The position numbers were made by a program, and so were the translations under genes. Below are positions 16,973 to 25,194 of a stretch of DNA of 64,000 bases, piece after piece. How positions within the stretch are numbered: position 1 is the stretch's first letter; each line of letters starts with the position of its first letter. The notes beneath the pieces are model-generated. The model did not search any database. It was given only the letters and a program-made list of their open reading frames with translations, and was not told the origin of the DNA. Source of the DNA: Paraburkholderia kururiensis. GTDB lineage: Bacteria > Pseudomonadota > Gammaproteobacteria > Burkholderiales > Burkholderiaceae. Location of the stretch: contig NZ_CP139965.1 of assembly GCF_034424375.1 (NCBI RefSeq), forward strand, positions 6,510,001 to 6,574,000, given 5' to 3'.

Positions 16973-18376
16973 CTATGCCGCCGTCGGCGCCTTCTGCGCG
17001 AGCACCTGCTCCGCCACGTCGTCCACTGCGGCTTTCGCAAGTTGCACGATCTCGTCAACGTCCGCACGCGATGCGATGAGCGGCGGCGCGAAGCCGAGAA
17101 TGTCGCCGTTCGGCATGGCGCGCGCGATCAGCCCGCGTTGCAGCGCAGCAGCCGACACGCGCGGCCCGACCTTCAGCGCGGCATCGAACGGAATGCGCGC
17201 GTCCTTGTCGGCCATGAATTCGAGCGCGGCCAGCATGCCCTCGCCGCGCACCTCGCCCACGAGCGGATGCGAGTCGAACGCGGCATGCAATTGCTGTTGC
17301 AGGTATGCCCCCGTTTCGGCCGCATGGCGCGTGATCGACTCGCGTTCCAAGATATCGAGATTCGCGAGCGCCGCAGCCGCGCAGATCGGGTGACCCGAAT
17401 AGGTCCAGCCATGCCCCATGGCGCCAATTTCCTGGGATGCCTGATCAATCACGTCCCACACGCGTTCGCTCACGATCACGCCCGAGAGCGGCGCATACGC
17501 ACTCGTCAGGCCCTTGGCCACCGTGATGAGATCGGGCTCGATGCCGTAGTGCTGCGCGCCCATCTTCGACCCGAGCCGCCCGAAGCCGCACACCACTTCG
17601 TCGCAGATCAAGAGGATGTCGTGCTTCCTGAGCACCTGCTGGATAGCGGCCCAGTAGCCCTTCGGCGGCGGCAGGATGCCGCCCGTGCCCATCACCGGTT
17701 CGCCGATGAACGCGGCAATGGTGTCCGCGCCTTCGCGCGCAATGAGTTTTTCGAGTTCATCCACGCAGTACGCGACGAACTGCGCTTCGTTCATGCCGGC
17801 CGGCGCCTGGCGATACCAGTGCGGACACACCGTGTGCTTCACGCGCTCGACGGGCAGGTCGAAGCACTGATGAAAGCCCGGCAGACCCGTGAGGCTGCCG
17901 GTCACGATGCCCGAGCCGTGATAGCCGCGCTGGCGCGAGATGATCTTCTTCTTTTGCGGGCGGCCCTTCACGTTGTTGTAGTACCAGACGATCTTGATCT
18001 GCGTTTCGTTCGCGTCCGAACCCGACATGCCGTAGTACACCTTCTTCATGCCGGCCGGCGCCCAGTCGATGATGCGCGACGACAGTTCGATGATGGTGTC
18101 CGTCGAATGGCCGACGTAGGTGTGGTAGTACGCGAGCTTCTTCGCCTGCTCGTAGATGGCCTCGGCCACTTCGGTGCGGCCGTAGCCGATGTTCACGCAA
18201 TAAAGACCCGCGAAGCCGTCGATGAACGACTTGCCCGTGTGGTCCTCGATGCGAATGCCCTTCGCGCCCGTGACGATGCGGCCCGGCAGCGCGCCTCTCG
18301 CATGGTCGTGAGCGTGCGTGGAGGGGTGCATGAAGTGGGCACGGTCGGCCGTGAGCAGGGAATCGAATGAGGTCAT
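16973..18376 (-). CDS. doeD: Class III aminotransferase, probable diaminobutyrate aminotransferase of ectoine catabolism (Atf/DoeD)
   Basis: PLP-dependent omega-aminotransferase, 467 residues. Class III features are 'YYGMSGSDANETQIKIVWYYNN' (about 114-135), 'YHGSGIVTGSLTG', 'ICDEVVCGFGRLG' (about 257-269) and the PLP lysine in 'LITVAKGLTSAYAPLSGV' (Lys288). Context assigns the role. In ectoine-degrading bacteria the order eutD-eutE-asnC-ssd-atf recurs, with this enzyme converting 2,4-diaminobutyrate to aspartate semialdehyde. Start ATG 18376 has GGAGAAG upstream. It is the last gene of the leftward cluster, 59 bases after ssd. Sequence alone would only support an omega-aminotransferase with unknown amine donor, so the symbol rests on synteny. 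Confidence 0.82.
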   Translation of the reverse strand: MTSFDSLLTADRAHFMHPSTHAHDHARGALPGRIVTGAKGIRIEDHTGKSFIDGFAGLYCVNIGYGRTEVAEAIYEQAKKLAYYHTYVGHSTDTIIELSSRIIDWAPAGMKKVYYGMSGSDANETQIKIVWYYNNVKGRPQKKKIISRQRGYHGSGIVTGSLTGLPGFHQCFDLPVERVKHTVCPHWYRQAPAGMNEAQFVAYCVDELEKLIAREGADTIAAFIGEPVMGTGGILPPPKGYWAAIQQVLRKHDILLICDEVVCGFGRLGSKMGAQHYGIEPDLITVAKGLTSAYAPLSGVIVSERVWDVIDQASQEIGAMGHGWTYSGHPICAAAALANLDILERESITRHAAETGAYLQQQLHAAFDSHPLVGEVRGEGMLAALEFMADKDARIPFDAALKVGPRVSAAALQRGLIARAMPNGDILGFAPPLIASRADVDEIVQLAKAAVDDVAEQVLAQKAPTAA

Positions 18377-18435
18377 GTGCTTCTCCGTGATGATGTCGTG
18401 ATCGGTTGAATGGAGGGGCGGGCTCGTTCGCTGCG

Positions 18436-19950
18436 TCATGCCGCAGCCGCACTTGAACCCGCATGCCGCATCGACGCGGCGTTCGCGTGAGGCAAGCCGA
18501 GTTGGCCCAGGCAGTAGTAGCGGGTCTCGACGAACGGTTCGAAGCCTTCCATGCCGCCTTCGCGGCCAAGGCCCGAGGCCTTCATGCCGCCGAACGGAAT
18601 GGGCGCGCCCGTGAACTTCACGCCGTTCACGGAGACCATCGCGAATTCGAGGCGGCGAATGGTCTGCCAGACGGTGTTGAGGTTCGTCGACATCAGATAG
18701 GCGGCGAGGCCGTATTCGGTGTCGTTGGCGAGCGCAATGGCTTCGTCGAGCGTGTCGAACGACGACACCGCGGAAATGGGCGCGAAGTTTTCCTCGTCGT
18801 AGACGCGCATGCCGGGGCGCGCGTCGGCAATCACGGTGGGCGCGAAGAACCAGCCGCCCAACGCGTGCGGCTCGCCGCCGGCGGTGATGCGTGCGCCTTT
18901 CGCGCGCGCGTCGGCCACGCGTTCGCGCGTGGTATCGAAGGCGGCCTGGTGCATGAGCGGGCCCACGTCCACGCAGTCTTCGAAGGCCGCGCCCACTTTC
19001 AACGCGCGCACTGCGTCGCTATAGCGGGCAACGAACGCTTCGTAGAGCGGCTTCGCCACGAGGATGCGATTCGCCGCGCAGCAGTCCTGTCCCGACGTCT
19101 GGAACTTCGCGCCCACGGCCACGCGCACGCTCTGTTCGAGATCCGCATCTTCAGCGACGATGAAGGGCGCGTTGCCGCCCAGTTCCAGTGCCGTTTTCTT
19201 GATGTCCGCACTCGCTGCCGCCTGCATGACGAGCGCGCCCACGCGCGTAGACCCGGTGAAGCTCACCGAGCGCACACGGGCATCGCGCACGAGCGTTTCC
19301 ATGGCCGTTTGCGGCTCGCCCAGCACCACGTTGAAGACGCCTGCGGGAAAGCCCGCTTCTTCGGCCAGTTGCGCGAGCGCGAGCGCCGAGAACGGTGTTT
19401 CGTGCGCGGGCTTCACGACGACCGTGCAGCCCGCGGCAATGGCGGCGGCGGCCTTGCGCGTGATCATCGCGGACGGGAAGTTCCACGGCGTCATGAGCGC
19501 GGCCACACCCACCGGCTCCATCATCGTGCCGAGCTGCGCGCCGTCGATGTGCGATGGAATCGTGCGGCCACCCAGGCGTTTCGCTTCGTGTGCGAACCAT
19601 TCGATGAAGCTCGCGCCATAGGTGATCTCGCCGCGCGCTTCCGCGAGCGGCTTGCCCTGCTCCAGCGAAAGCATGCTGGCGAGATCGTTGCGATGGCGCA
19701 GCACGAGTTCGTGCCAGCGCAGCAGCAGCGCACTGCGTTGCGCGACCGGCACCCAGCGCCACGCTTCGAACGCGCGCTGCGCCGCCGACACGGCTTCCTC
19801 GATCTGCGCGGCGCTCAACATCGGCACATGACCGACCACGCTTTGATCCGCAGGGTTCTGCACCGCGACGGTGGAGGCCGTGTCGCTGTGCACCCAGCGT
19901 CCATCGACATAGCACAGCGACTTGAATAGAACAGGATGGCCCAGCAGCAT
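18436..19950 (-). CDS. doeC: NAD(P)-dependent semialdehyde dehydrogenase of ectoine catabolism (Ssd/DoeC)
   Basis: ALDH-superfamily enzyme, 504 residues, similar to GabD. It has 'TPWNFPSAMITRKAAAAIAAGCTVVVKPA' (about 154-182), 'SFTGSTRVG' (cofactor), Glu256 in 'ALELGGNAPF' and catalytic Cys290 in 'TSGQDCCAANRI'. GabD-type sequence alone suggests succinate semialdehyde. In this cluster the expected substrate is aspartate semialdehyde, giving aspartate. Start ATG 19950 is decided by GGAGGAAGTC immediately upstream, which includes an earlier in-frame ATG at 19962. It is co-directional with the AsnC-type regulator upstream and the aminotransferase downstream. Confidence 0.85.
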   Translation of the reverse strand: MLLGHPVLFKSLCYVDGRWVHSDTASTVAVQNPADQSVVGHVPMLSAAQIEEAVSAAQRAFEAWRWVPVAQRSALLLRWHELVLRHRNDLASMLSLEQGKPLAEARGEITYGASFIEWFAHEAKRLGGRTIPSHIDGAQLGTMMEPVGVAALMTPWNFPSAMITRKAAAAIAAGCTVVVKPAHETPFSALALAQLAEEAGFPAGVFNVVLGEPQTAMETLVRDARVRSVSFTGSTRVGALVMQAAASADIKKTALELGGNAPFIVAEDADLEQSVRVAVGAKFQTSGQDCCAANRILVAKPLYEAFVARYSDAVRALKVGAAFEDCVDVGPLMHQAAFDTTRERVADARAKGARITAGGEPHALGGWFFAPTVIADARPGMRVYDEENFAPISAVSSFDTLDEAIALANDTEYGLAAYLMSTNLNTVWQTIRRLEFAMVSVNGVKFTGAPIPFGGMKASGLGREGGMEGFEPFVETRYYCLGQLGLPHANAASMRHAGSSAAAA

Positions 19951-20165
19951 GACTTCCTCCATGATTGGCCGGCAGAGCGGCGACGACATTGGCCAGAACC
20001 TGCCTCTGTCGCGTTGTTTCGATGCCTTCCACTGTAGGGCCGGCACGCCCTCTGCTCTTTCTGTGTTGCGGGTCGCCGCTGTGCGTTTTTTCTGTTTCGG
20101 GCCTGAATTTCAGGGGTTTTTCTGGTGGTCGCCTTTGCGTGCTTGCCTTTGCGTGCTTGCAGTCG

Positions 20166-20654
20166 TCAGCCCGCATCGCCCGAATCGGCCACCCAGTCCG
20201 GCACCGTGTCCGCCGCCTGCTTCACCACCTTCGTCACGATGTAGGTGAAGTAGCGTTCGATGCCGAGTTCGTCGGTCAGCAGCGAATCGATGAAACGCTG
20301 GTACTGGTCGATGTCGCGCGAAACCACGTGCATCACGTAGTCCACGCCGCCGCCCGTAGCGTGGCACTGCACGACTTCGGGCGCGCGGGCCACGCGTTCT
20401 TCGAAGCGGCGCATGTCGTACGCGGTGTGGCGCGCGAGCGTGACTTCGACGACGATGCGCGTGCCCTTGAACGCGGCGACCCAGTCGATGTCCGCGCGGT
20501 AGCCGCGAATCAGCCCGCTTTCTTCGAGGCGCCGCACGCGTTCCCATGCCGGCGAGATCGACAGATTGACCTCTTCGGCAAGGCGCGATTTCGTGATGCG
20601 TCCATCGCGTGCCAGCGTGCGCAGAATCGCGAGGTCGTAGCGGTCGAGTTTCAT
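20166..20654 (-). CDS. asnC: Lrp/AsnC-family regulator of the ectoine cluster (AsnC/DoeX)
   Basis: A 162-residue feast/famine regulator: N-terminal winged HTH (residues 1-60, 'RITKSRLAEEVNLSISPAWERVRRLEESGLIRGY') and a C-terminal RAM/ligand domain ('VVEVTLARHTAYDMRRFEERVARAPEVVQCHATGGGVDYVMHVV'). An AsnC-type gene in exactly this position, between eutE and ssd, is part of the conserved ectoine-utilisation order and corresponds to DoeX of Halomonas. It probably fine-tunes the operon in response to an intermediate. The start at ATG 20654 is the first giving a normal Lrp N-terminus (MKLDRYD). The upstream frame lacks Lrp features. Confidence 0.86.
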   Translation of the reverse strand: MKLDRYDLAILRTLARDGRITKSRLAEEVNLSISPAWERVRRLEESGLIRGYRADIDWVAAFKGTRIVVEVTLARHTAYDMRRFEERVARAPEVVQCHATGGGVDYVMHVVSRDIDQYQRFIDSLLTDELGIERYFTYIVTKVVKQAADTVPDWVADSGDAG

Positions 20655-20685
20655 GGGCGCTTCGCGTGCGTGCGGTGTGCGGTGC

Positions 20686-21738
20686 TCAGGCCGACACCGG
20701 AATGCCGCGCTCCACGACGTCGGCCACGACCGCGAGGGTGTCACCCACGCGCACGAGCCCCGGAAAATGGCGTGCCGCCAGGAGCCCGCTGCGCGCCGCG
20801 CGATATTCGAACGGCCGCGCGCCGGAACGCTTCGTGTCGTACACGCGCGCCAGCAACTCGCCGTGTTCCACCATCTCGCCCAGGTCCTTGCACGGCTCGA
20901 TCAGGCCGTCGTGCTCGCTCGTCGTATAGCAGCTGCCGTCGGGCATATCGAGCAGTGTCGTGGTGCGCGATGCCGCGCCCCACGCGCGGCTTGCCGCGTC
21001 GAAGAGTTCGCCCGCCGGCGGCGCGAGCACGCCGGCATGCTGAAGAAAGCCGCGCACGCCGCGCATCGCCACGGCCACGCTCGCCGCCGTCGCCGTGCCG
21101 CCGCCGCCCAGTTCCGTGGAAACGAACACTTTGCCCGCCTCTTCCGCCGCCGTGTCGAAGAGCCCCACGCTGTCGAGTTCGAGCATGCGCATGGAGTACG
21201 GCGCGCCGAACGCACGCATCGCGGCCTCGCAGCGCGCCTGCTGCTTCGCGTCGTGCAGCACGTGGATGGCGGCGAACGGCACGAAGTCGAGCGTGCGTCC
21301 GCCCGCGTGCAGGTCCAGCACGTAATCGGCAAGCGGCAGCAGATAGCGCTGGAAGTAATCCGCGATCTTTTCCGTGACGGTGCCGCCGGGCCGGCCAGGA
21401 AAGCTGCGATTCAGGTTGCCGCGGTCGATGGGCGACGTGCGGCTGCCCGCCAGAAACGCCGGGTAGTTCATGAACGGCACGATGACGACGCGGCCCGCCA
21501 CGTCGTCCGCCTTCAGCGTGGAGGCGAGCCGCGAGAGCACGATAGGCCCTTCGTACTCGTCGCCGTGGTTGCCGCCCGTCAGCAGCACCGTGGGCCCGTG
21601 ACCGCGCTGCACGACGGTGATGGGGATCATCACCGCGCCCCATGCGGAGCCGTCGTGCGAGTGCGGCAGCTTCAGGAAACCGTGCTGAACCCCTTGCCCG
21701 TCGAAGTCGACCGTCGGCGTAATCGGCGATGCGCGCAT
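20686..21738 (-). CDS. eutE: N-alpha-acetyl-L-2,4-diaminobutyrate deacetylase (EutE/DoeB)
   Basis: Zinc deacylase of the succinylglutamate desuccinylase/aspartoacylase (M14-like) family, 350 residues. The zinc-binding motif 'GGNHGDEYEGP' gives His58 and Glu61; the third ligand is His144 in 'YVLDLHAGG'. Arg-rich 'IDRGNLNRSFPGRPGGT' is the family substrate loop. It releases acetate from the ring-opened product of ectoine hydrolase, yielding diaminobutyrate. EutD and EutE homologues form a hydrolase-deacetylase complex in Ruegeria. The start codon is 3 bases downstream of the eutD stop, which fits tight coupling. The AsnC gene follows after 31 bases. Confidence 0.92.
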   Translation of the reverse strand: MRASPITPTVDFDGQGVQHGFLKLPHSHDGSAWGAVMIPITVVQRGHGPTVLLTGGNHGDEYEGPIVLSRLASTLKADDVAGRVVIVPFMNYPAFLAGSRTSPIDRGNLNRSFPGRPGGTVTEKIADYFQRYLLPLADYVLDLHAGGRTLDFVPFAAIHVLHDAKQQARCEAAMRAFGAPYSMRMLELDSVGLFDTAAEEAGKVFVSTELGGGGTATAASVAVAMRGVRGFLQHAGVLAPPAGELFDAASRAWGAASRTTTLLDMPDGSCYTTSEHDGLIEPCKDLGEMVEHGELLARVYDTKRSGARPFEYRAARSGLLAARHFPGLVRVGDTLAVVADVVERGIPVSA

Positions 21739-21741
21739 GCC

Positions 21742-22989
21742 CTACTCCTTCACGAACAGTTTGCGCGGCGTGTTGCAGAAGGTCTCGACGCCGGTCCCGG
21801 TAATCAGGATGCTTTCCGTAATTTCGAGACCCCAGTCGTCGAGCCACAGGCCCGGCATGAAGTGGAACGTCATGCCCGGTTGCAGCACCGTGCGGTCGCC
21901 GGGCCGCAGGCTCATGGTGCGCTCGCCCCAGTCGGGCGGATAGCTGGCGCCGATGGGGTAGCCGCAGCGGCTGTTCTTTTCGATACCCGATTTGCGCAGC
22001 ACGGCGAAGAACGCGTTCGCAATGTCCTCGCAGGTGTTGCCGGGTTTCGCGGCGGCAAGACCCGCTTCGATGCCTTCCACCACGGCGCGTTCGGCGTCGA
22101 TGAAATGCTTCGGCGGTTTGCCGAGATAAACCGTGCGCGACTGCGGACAGTGATAGCGGCGAAAGCACCCCGCGATTTCGAAGAACGTGCCCGCGCCACG
22201 CGCGAACGGCGTGTCGTCCCAGGTGAGGTGCGGGGCAGCCGCGTCGGCGCCCGTGGGCAGCAACGGTACGATGGCGGGATAGTCGCCGCCGTAGCCCTCC
22301 ACGCCCGTGATGCCCGCGGCGTAAATGTCCGCGACGAGGTCGTTCTTGCGCATGCCGGGCTCGATGCGCTCCACGATGCGCGCGTGCATCTTTTCGACGA
22401 TGCGCGCCGCAATGCGCATGTACTCGATCTCGCGCGGCGACTTCACGGCGCGCTGCCAGTTCACGAGCGCGGTCGCGTCATGCCACTGCGCGTGCGGCAG
22501 ATTGCGCTTAAGCGCTTCCCATGCAGCGGCGCTGAAGTAGTAGTTGTCCAGTTCTACGCCGATGCGACGCTGGCCCCAGCCGCGCGCTTCGATCACTTCG
22601 CGCGAGAGGTAATCCATGGGATGCCGCTCGGTGGACTGCACGTAATGATCGGGATACCCAACGATCTGGTCATGCGCCATGAACACGGTGCGGCGCGCGC
22701 CGTTGGCGTCCTGGCCGCGGCCGAACCAGACGGGTTCGCCTTCCATGGCGAGCAGCACGCACTGGTGCACGTAGAACGACCAGCCGTCGTAGCCCGTGAG
22801 CCACGCCATGTTGGTGGGGTCCGTCACGATCAGCAGATCGATGTTGGCTTGCTGCATGGCACGCCGCGTGCGGGCGATGCGCGCGGCGTACTCCTCGCGC
22901 TCGAACGGCAGGCGCACGGCCGGTGCGGCCTGTACCGCGCCGCCCGTCGTGGTCGTCGTGGGCGGTTGGTGTTGCATAGCTTCTGGCAT
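21742..22989 (-). CDS. eutD: Ectoine hydrolase, M24-like (EutD/DoeA)
   Basis: Opens the ectoine ring to N-acetyl-diaminobutyrates. 415 residues with a creatinase/prolidase-like N-domain ('MQQANIDLLIVTDPTNMAWLTGYDGWSFYVHQ') and a pita-bread M24 C-domain ('EIEYMRIAARIVEKMHARIVERIEPGMRKNDLVADIYAAG', 'GPG/AGTFFEIAGCFRRYHCPQSRTVYLG', 'FHFMPGLWLDDWGLEITESILIT'). As in known ectoine hydrolases, several metal-binding residues of true M24 peptidases are absent. ATG 22989 is supported by AAGGAAGGG. The N-terminal 35 residues are low complexity (Thr-rich); a start at 22977 is possible. It lies between eutC and eutE in the conserved order. Confidence 0.93.
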   Translation of the reverse strand: MPEAMQHQPPTTTTTGGAVQAAPAVRLPFEREEYAARIARTRRAMQQANIDLLIVTDPTNMAWLTGYDGWSFYVHQCVLLAMEGEPVWFGRGQDANGARRTVFMAHDQIVGYPDHYVQSTERHPMDYLSREVIEARGWGQRRIGVELDNYYFSAAAWEALKRNLPHAQWHDATALVNWQRAVKSPREIEYMRIAARIVEKMHARIVERIEPGMRKNDLVADIYAAGITGVEGYGGDYPAIVPLLPTGADAAAPHLTWDDTPFARGAGTFFEIAGCFRRYHCPQSRTVYLGKPPKHFIDAERAVVEGIEAGLAAAKPGNTCEDIANAFFAVLRKSGIEKNSRCGYPIGASYPPDWGERTMSLRPGDRTVLQPGMTFHFMPGLWLDDWGLEITESILITGTGVETFCNTPRKLFVKE

Positions 22990-23063
22990 GGTGACCCTTC
23001 CTTGTCCCTTGGTCTGTTGCCCTTCGTGTGTTCTCTGCGCTCTGTCTTGCCGCGAGCGGTCTC

Positions 23064-24077
23064 TTACTTGCTCGCGGGTTTCGGCACATCGTTGCGAAAC
23101 GTCGTGCCCGCGCCCGCCGCGCGTGCGCGGGCCAGCGCGAGCGCGGCAATCGCCGTGTCCTGTGCGCCCGTGCCGGTGAGGTCGCAGATCGTGATGTCGT
23201 CGAAGTGCGTGCGTCCTGGCTCGCGGCCCGCAATCACTTCGCCTAGCTCGGCAAAGCGTGCGTCCGCAGCCACAACGCGGGCTTCGATGGCGTGATGCAA
23301 TTCGCCCAGCCCGCGCACCTGCTGTAACCGGTCGCACACGTAACGTGCGGCTGCGAGTGCTGCGGGCGCGATCTCGTTCTTGTGTTCGGCGTCGGATCCC
23401 ATCGCCGTGATGTGAAGACCCGGATGCAGGTCACGCGCCTGCACGAGCGGTGTCTCGCTCGGCGTGGTGGTGATGGCGATGTCGGCTTCGCGCAGCGCGT
23501 CGTGCACGTCTTGCGCAACGCGGGCTTCGACCGCGAGCCGCTCGCCCATCTCGCGGGCAAACTGCGCGGCGCGTTCGCGGTCGCGCGCCCAAACGGAGAC
23601 ACGCTCGACGCGCCGCACGTGCGCGAGCGCACGCAGCTGAAGCCGCGCCTGCTCGCCCGCGCCGATCACGGCCACGTGGCGCGCGTTTTCGCGCGCCAGC
23701 CAGCGCGCCGCCACCGCGCCCGCAGCCGCGGTGCGCACGGCGGTGAGATACCCGTTGTCGAGCAGCACGGCTTCGGTCAGACCCATGCGCGCGGAAAGCA
23801 CGAGCATGAGTCCGTTGAGGCTGGGCAGCCCGAGTTGCGGATTGTTGAAGAAGCCTGGGCTCACCTTGATCGCGAAGCTCTCGAAGCGCGGCAGATACGC
23901 GGTCTTCACATCCACCTCGCCGCGATACTCGGGCAGATCGAGCCGCAGAATAGGGGGCATCGCCACCGCTTCGGTCGCAAGCGCGACGAACGCGGACTCC
24001 ACCTGATCGATGGCGGCCAGATCGAGCGGCACGAGTTCGCGCAGTTCGCTTTCGCCCAGCAACGTGATGGATGACAT
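23064..24077 (-). CDS. eutC: Ornithine cyclodeaminase/mu-crystallin family protein of hydroxyectoine utilisation (EutC)
   Basis: A 337-residue member of the ornithine cyclodeaminase/mu-crystallin family. It contains the Rossmann motif 'VAVIGAGEQARLQLRAL' (137-153), 'YLTAVRTAAAGAVAARWLA' and the substrate region 'LPSLNGLMLVLSARMGLTEAVLLDNG'. In ectoine clusters this gene stands with eutB and eutA and is thought to help convert hydroxyectoine into ectoine. The individual reaction is not firmly established. ATG 24077 (MSSITLLGE) has AGGACA upstream; the frame continues open upstream through eutB but without a ribosome-binding site. It follows eutB by 32 bases. Confidence 0.88.
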   Translation of the reverse strand: MSSITLLGESELRELVPLDLAAIDQVESAFVALATEAVAMPPILRLDLPEYRGEVDVKTAYLPRFESFAIKVSPGFFNNPQLGLPSLNGLMLVLSARMGLTEAVLLDNGYLTAVRTAAAGAVAARWLARENARHVAVIGAGEQARLQLRALAHVRRVERVSVWARDRERAAQFAREMGERLAVEARVAQDVHDALREADIAITTTPSETPLVQARDLHPGLHITAMGSDAEHKNEIAPAALAAARYVCDRLQQVRGLGELHHAIEARVVAADARFAELGEVIAGREPGRTHFDDITICDLTGTGAQDTAIAALALARARAAGAGTTFRNDVPKPASK

Positions 24078-24109
24078 ATCGAGTGTCCTGTTCAGAGTGG
24101 CGCGCGGCC

Positions 24110-25087
24110 TTACGCGCAGCCTGCCGTCACACGGCGATGCAGGTCCATGTCGATGTTCGACCCGCCCACCACGAGCACCACGGGACCGCGCCGCAACTGC
24201 GCGGCGTCGAGCGCGCCATCGAGCAACGCCGCCATGCCCACTGCGCCGGCCCCTTCCACCACGAGCCTTTCCTCGCGGTACGCATGAGCGATGCCGCGTG
24301 CAATAGACGCCTCGTCGAGCAGCAACGCCTCGTCGATCCATTCGCGCGTGAGGAGGAACGTGTAGCGGTTGTCGAGACCGATTCCGCCGCCCAGCGAATC
24401 CGCAAGCGACTCGACTTCTTCGACGGCCACGGGTTGCCCCGCCGCGAGGCTCGCGTGCATCGCGGCGCCGTGCGCCATCGTGACGCCTGTCATGCGAATG
24501 GCGGGGTTCGCGGCTTTCGCCATCAGCGCGACGCCGGCAAAGAGCCCGCCGCCCGAAAGCGGCACGACGATGTTCGCGACGTCGGGCACGTCCTCGACGA
24601 TTTCGAGCCCGATGGTGCCCTGCCCGGCAATGACGTGCGGATCGTCGAACGGCGGCACGAACACGAAGCCCTCTTCGTGCGCGAGCCGCCTGGCTTCCTG
24701 CTGCGCGTCGTCCTGACTCGTGCCGGTAATGCACACCTGCGCGCCCAGTTGCCGCACGGCTTGCACCTTGTTGGCCGGCACGAGCGACGACATGCATACG
24801 GTGGCCTGCATGCCGAGCGCCTGCGCCGCGTAGGCGACGGCGCGTCCGTGATTGCCCGTGGAGGCCGTGACCACACGCGTGCAGCCCTGCTCCGCAAGCA
24901 CCGCGAGCGCATGGGTCGCGCCGCGCACCTTGAAACTGCCCGTGGGTTGAACCGTTTCGAGTTTCAGCAGCACGCGCGTGCCAGCGAGGGCCGACAGCGA
25001 AGGCGACTCGACGAGCGGCGTGCGCCGCACGCGCGCCGCGATTCTCTGGCGCGCGCGGTAGACATCGGCAGGACAAACGACAGACAT
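24110..25087 (-). CDS. eutB: Threonine dehydratase-like PLP enzyme of hydroxyectoine utilisation (EutB)
   Basis: Fold-type II PLP enzyme, 325 residues, similar to serine/threonine dehydratases. The PLP lysine is Lys53 in 'TGSFKVRGATHAL', and the phosphate-binding Gly-rich loop is 'VPLSGGGLFAG'. 'VTASTGNHGRAVAYAAQALG' supplies the substrate loop. There is no C-terminal ACT domain, so it is not the allosteric biosynthetic IlvA. Paired with the ornithine cyclodeaminase-type gene in ectoine clusters it is proposed to eliminate water from the hydroxylated compound. The first gene after enuR on the leftward strand, with a palindromic candidate operator about 92 bases upstream of its start. Confidence 0.88.
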   Translation of the reverse strand: MSVVCPADVYRARQRIAARVRRTPLVESPSLSALAGTRVLLKLETVQPTGSFKVRGATHALAVLAEQGCTRVVTASTGNHGRAVAYAAQALGMQATVCMSSLVPANKVQAVRQLGAQVCITGTSQDDAQQEARRLAHEEGFVFVPPFDDPHVIAGQGTIGLEIVEDVPDVANIVVPLSGGGLFAGVALMAKAANPAIRMTGVTMAHGAAMHASLAAGQPVAVEEVESLADSLGGGIGLDNRYTFLLTREWIDEALLLDEASIARGIAHAYREERLVVEGAGAVGMAALLDGALDAAQLRRGPVVLVVGGSNIDMDLHRRVTAGCA

Positions 25088-25178
25088 GGGGCAGGCCGCA
25101 GTGAGGGGTTCGGCGCCGCGCCGGGCGGCGCTGCGTTCTTCAATGCGGCCCAGTCTAATGTTCTAAAAATTGTTTTCG

Positions 25179-25194
25179 ATTGTCCTGGTACATT
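25179..25194. promoter_or_regulatory. Candidate EnuR operator upstream of eutB
   Basis: The 16-mer ATTGTCCTGGTACATT is an imperfect palindrome (10 of 16 positions symmetric). It shares ATTGTCCT and spaced G/CA positions with the element at 26670-26685 in front of enuR/ehuB. It touches the enuR stop codon and stands about 92 bases upstream of the eutB start, where a promoter for the catabolic operon would be expected. Assignment to EnuR is inference. Confidence 0.5.
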
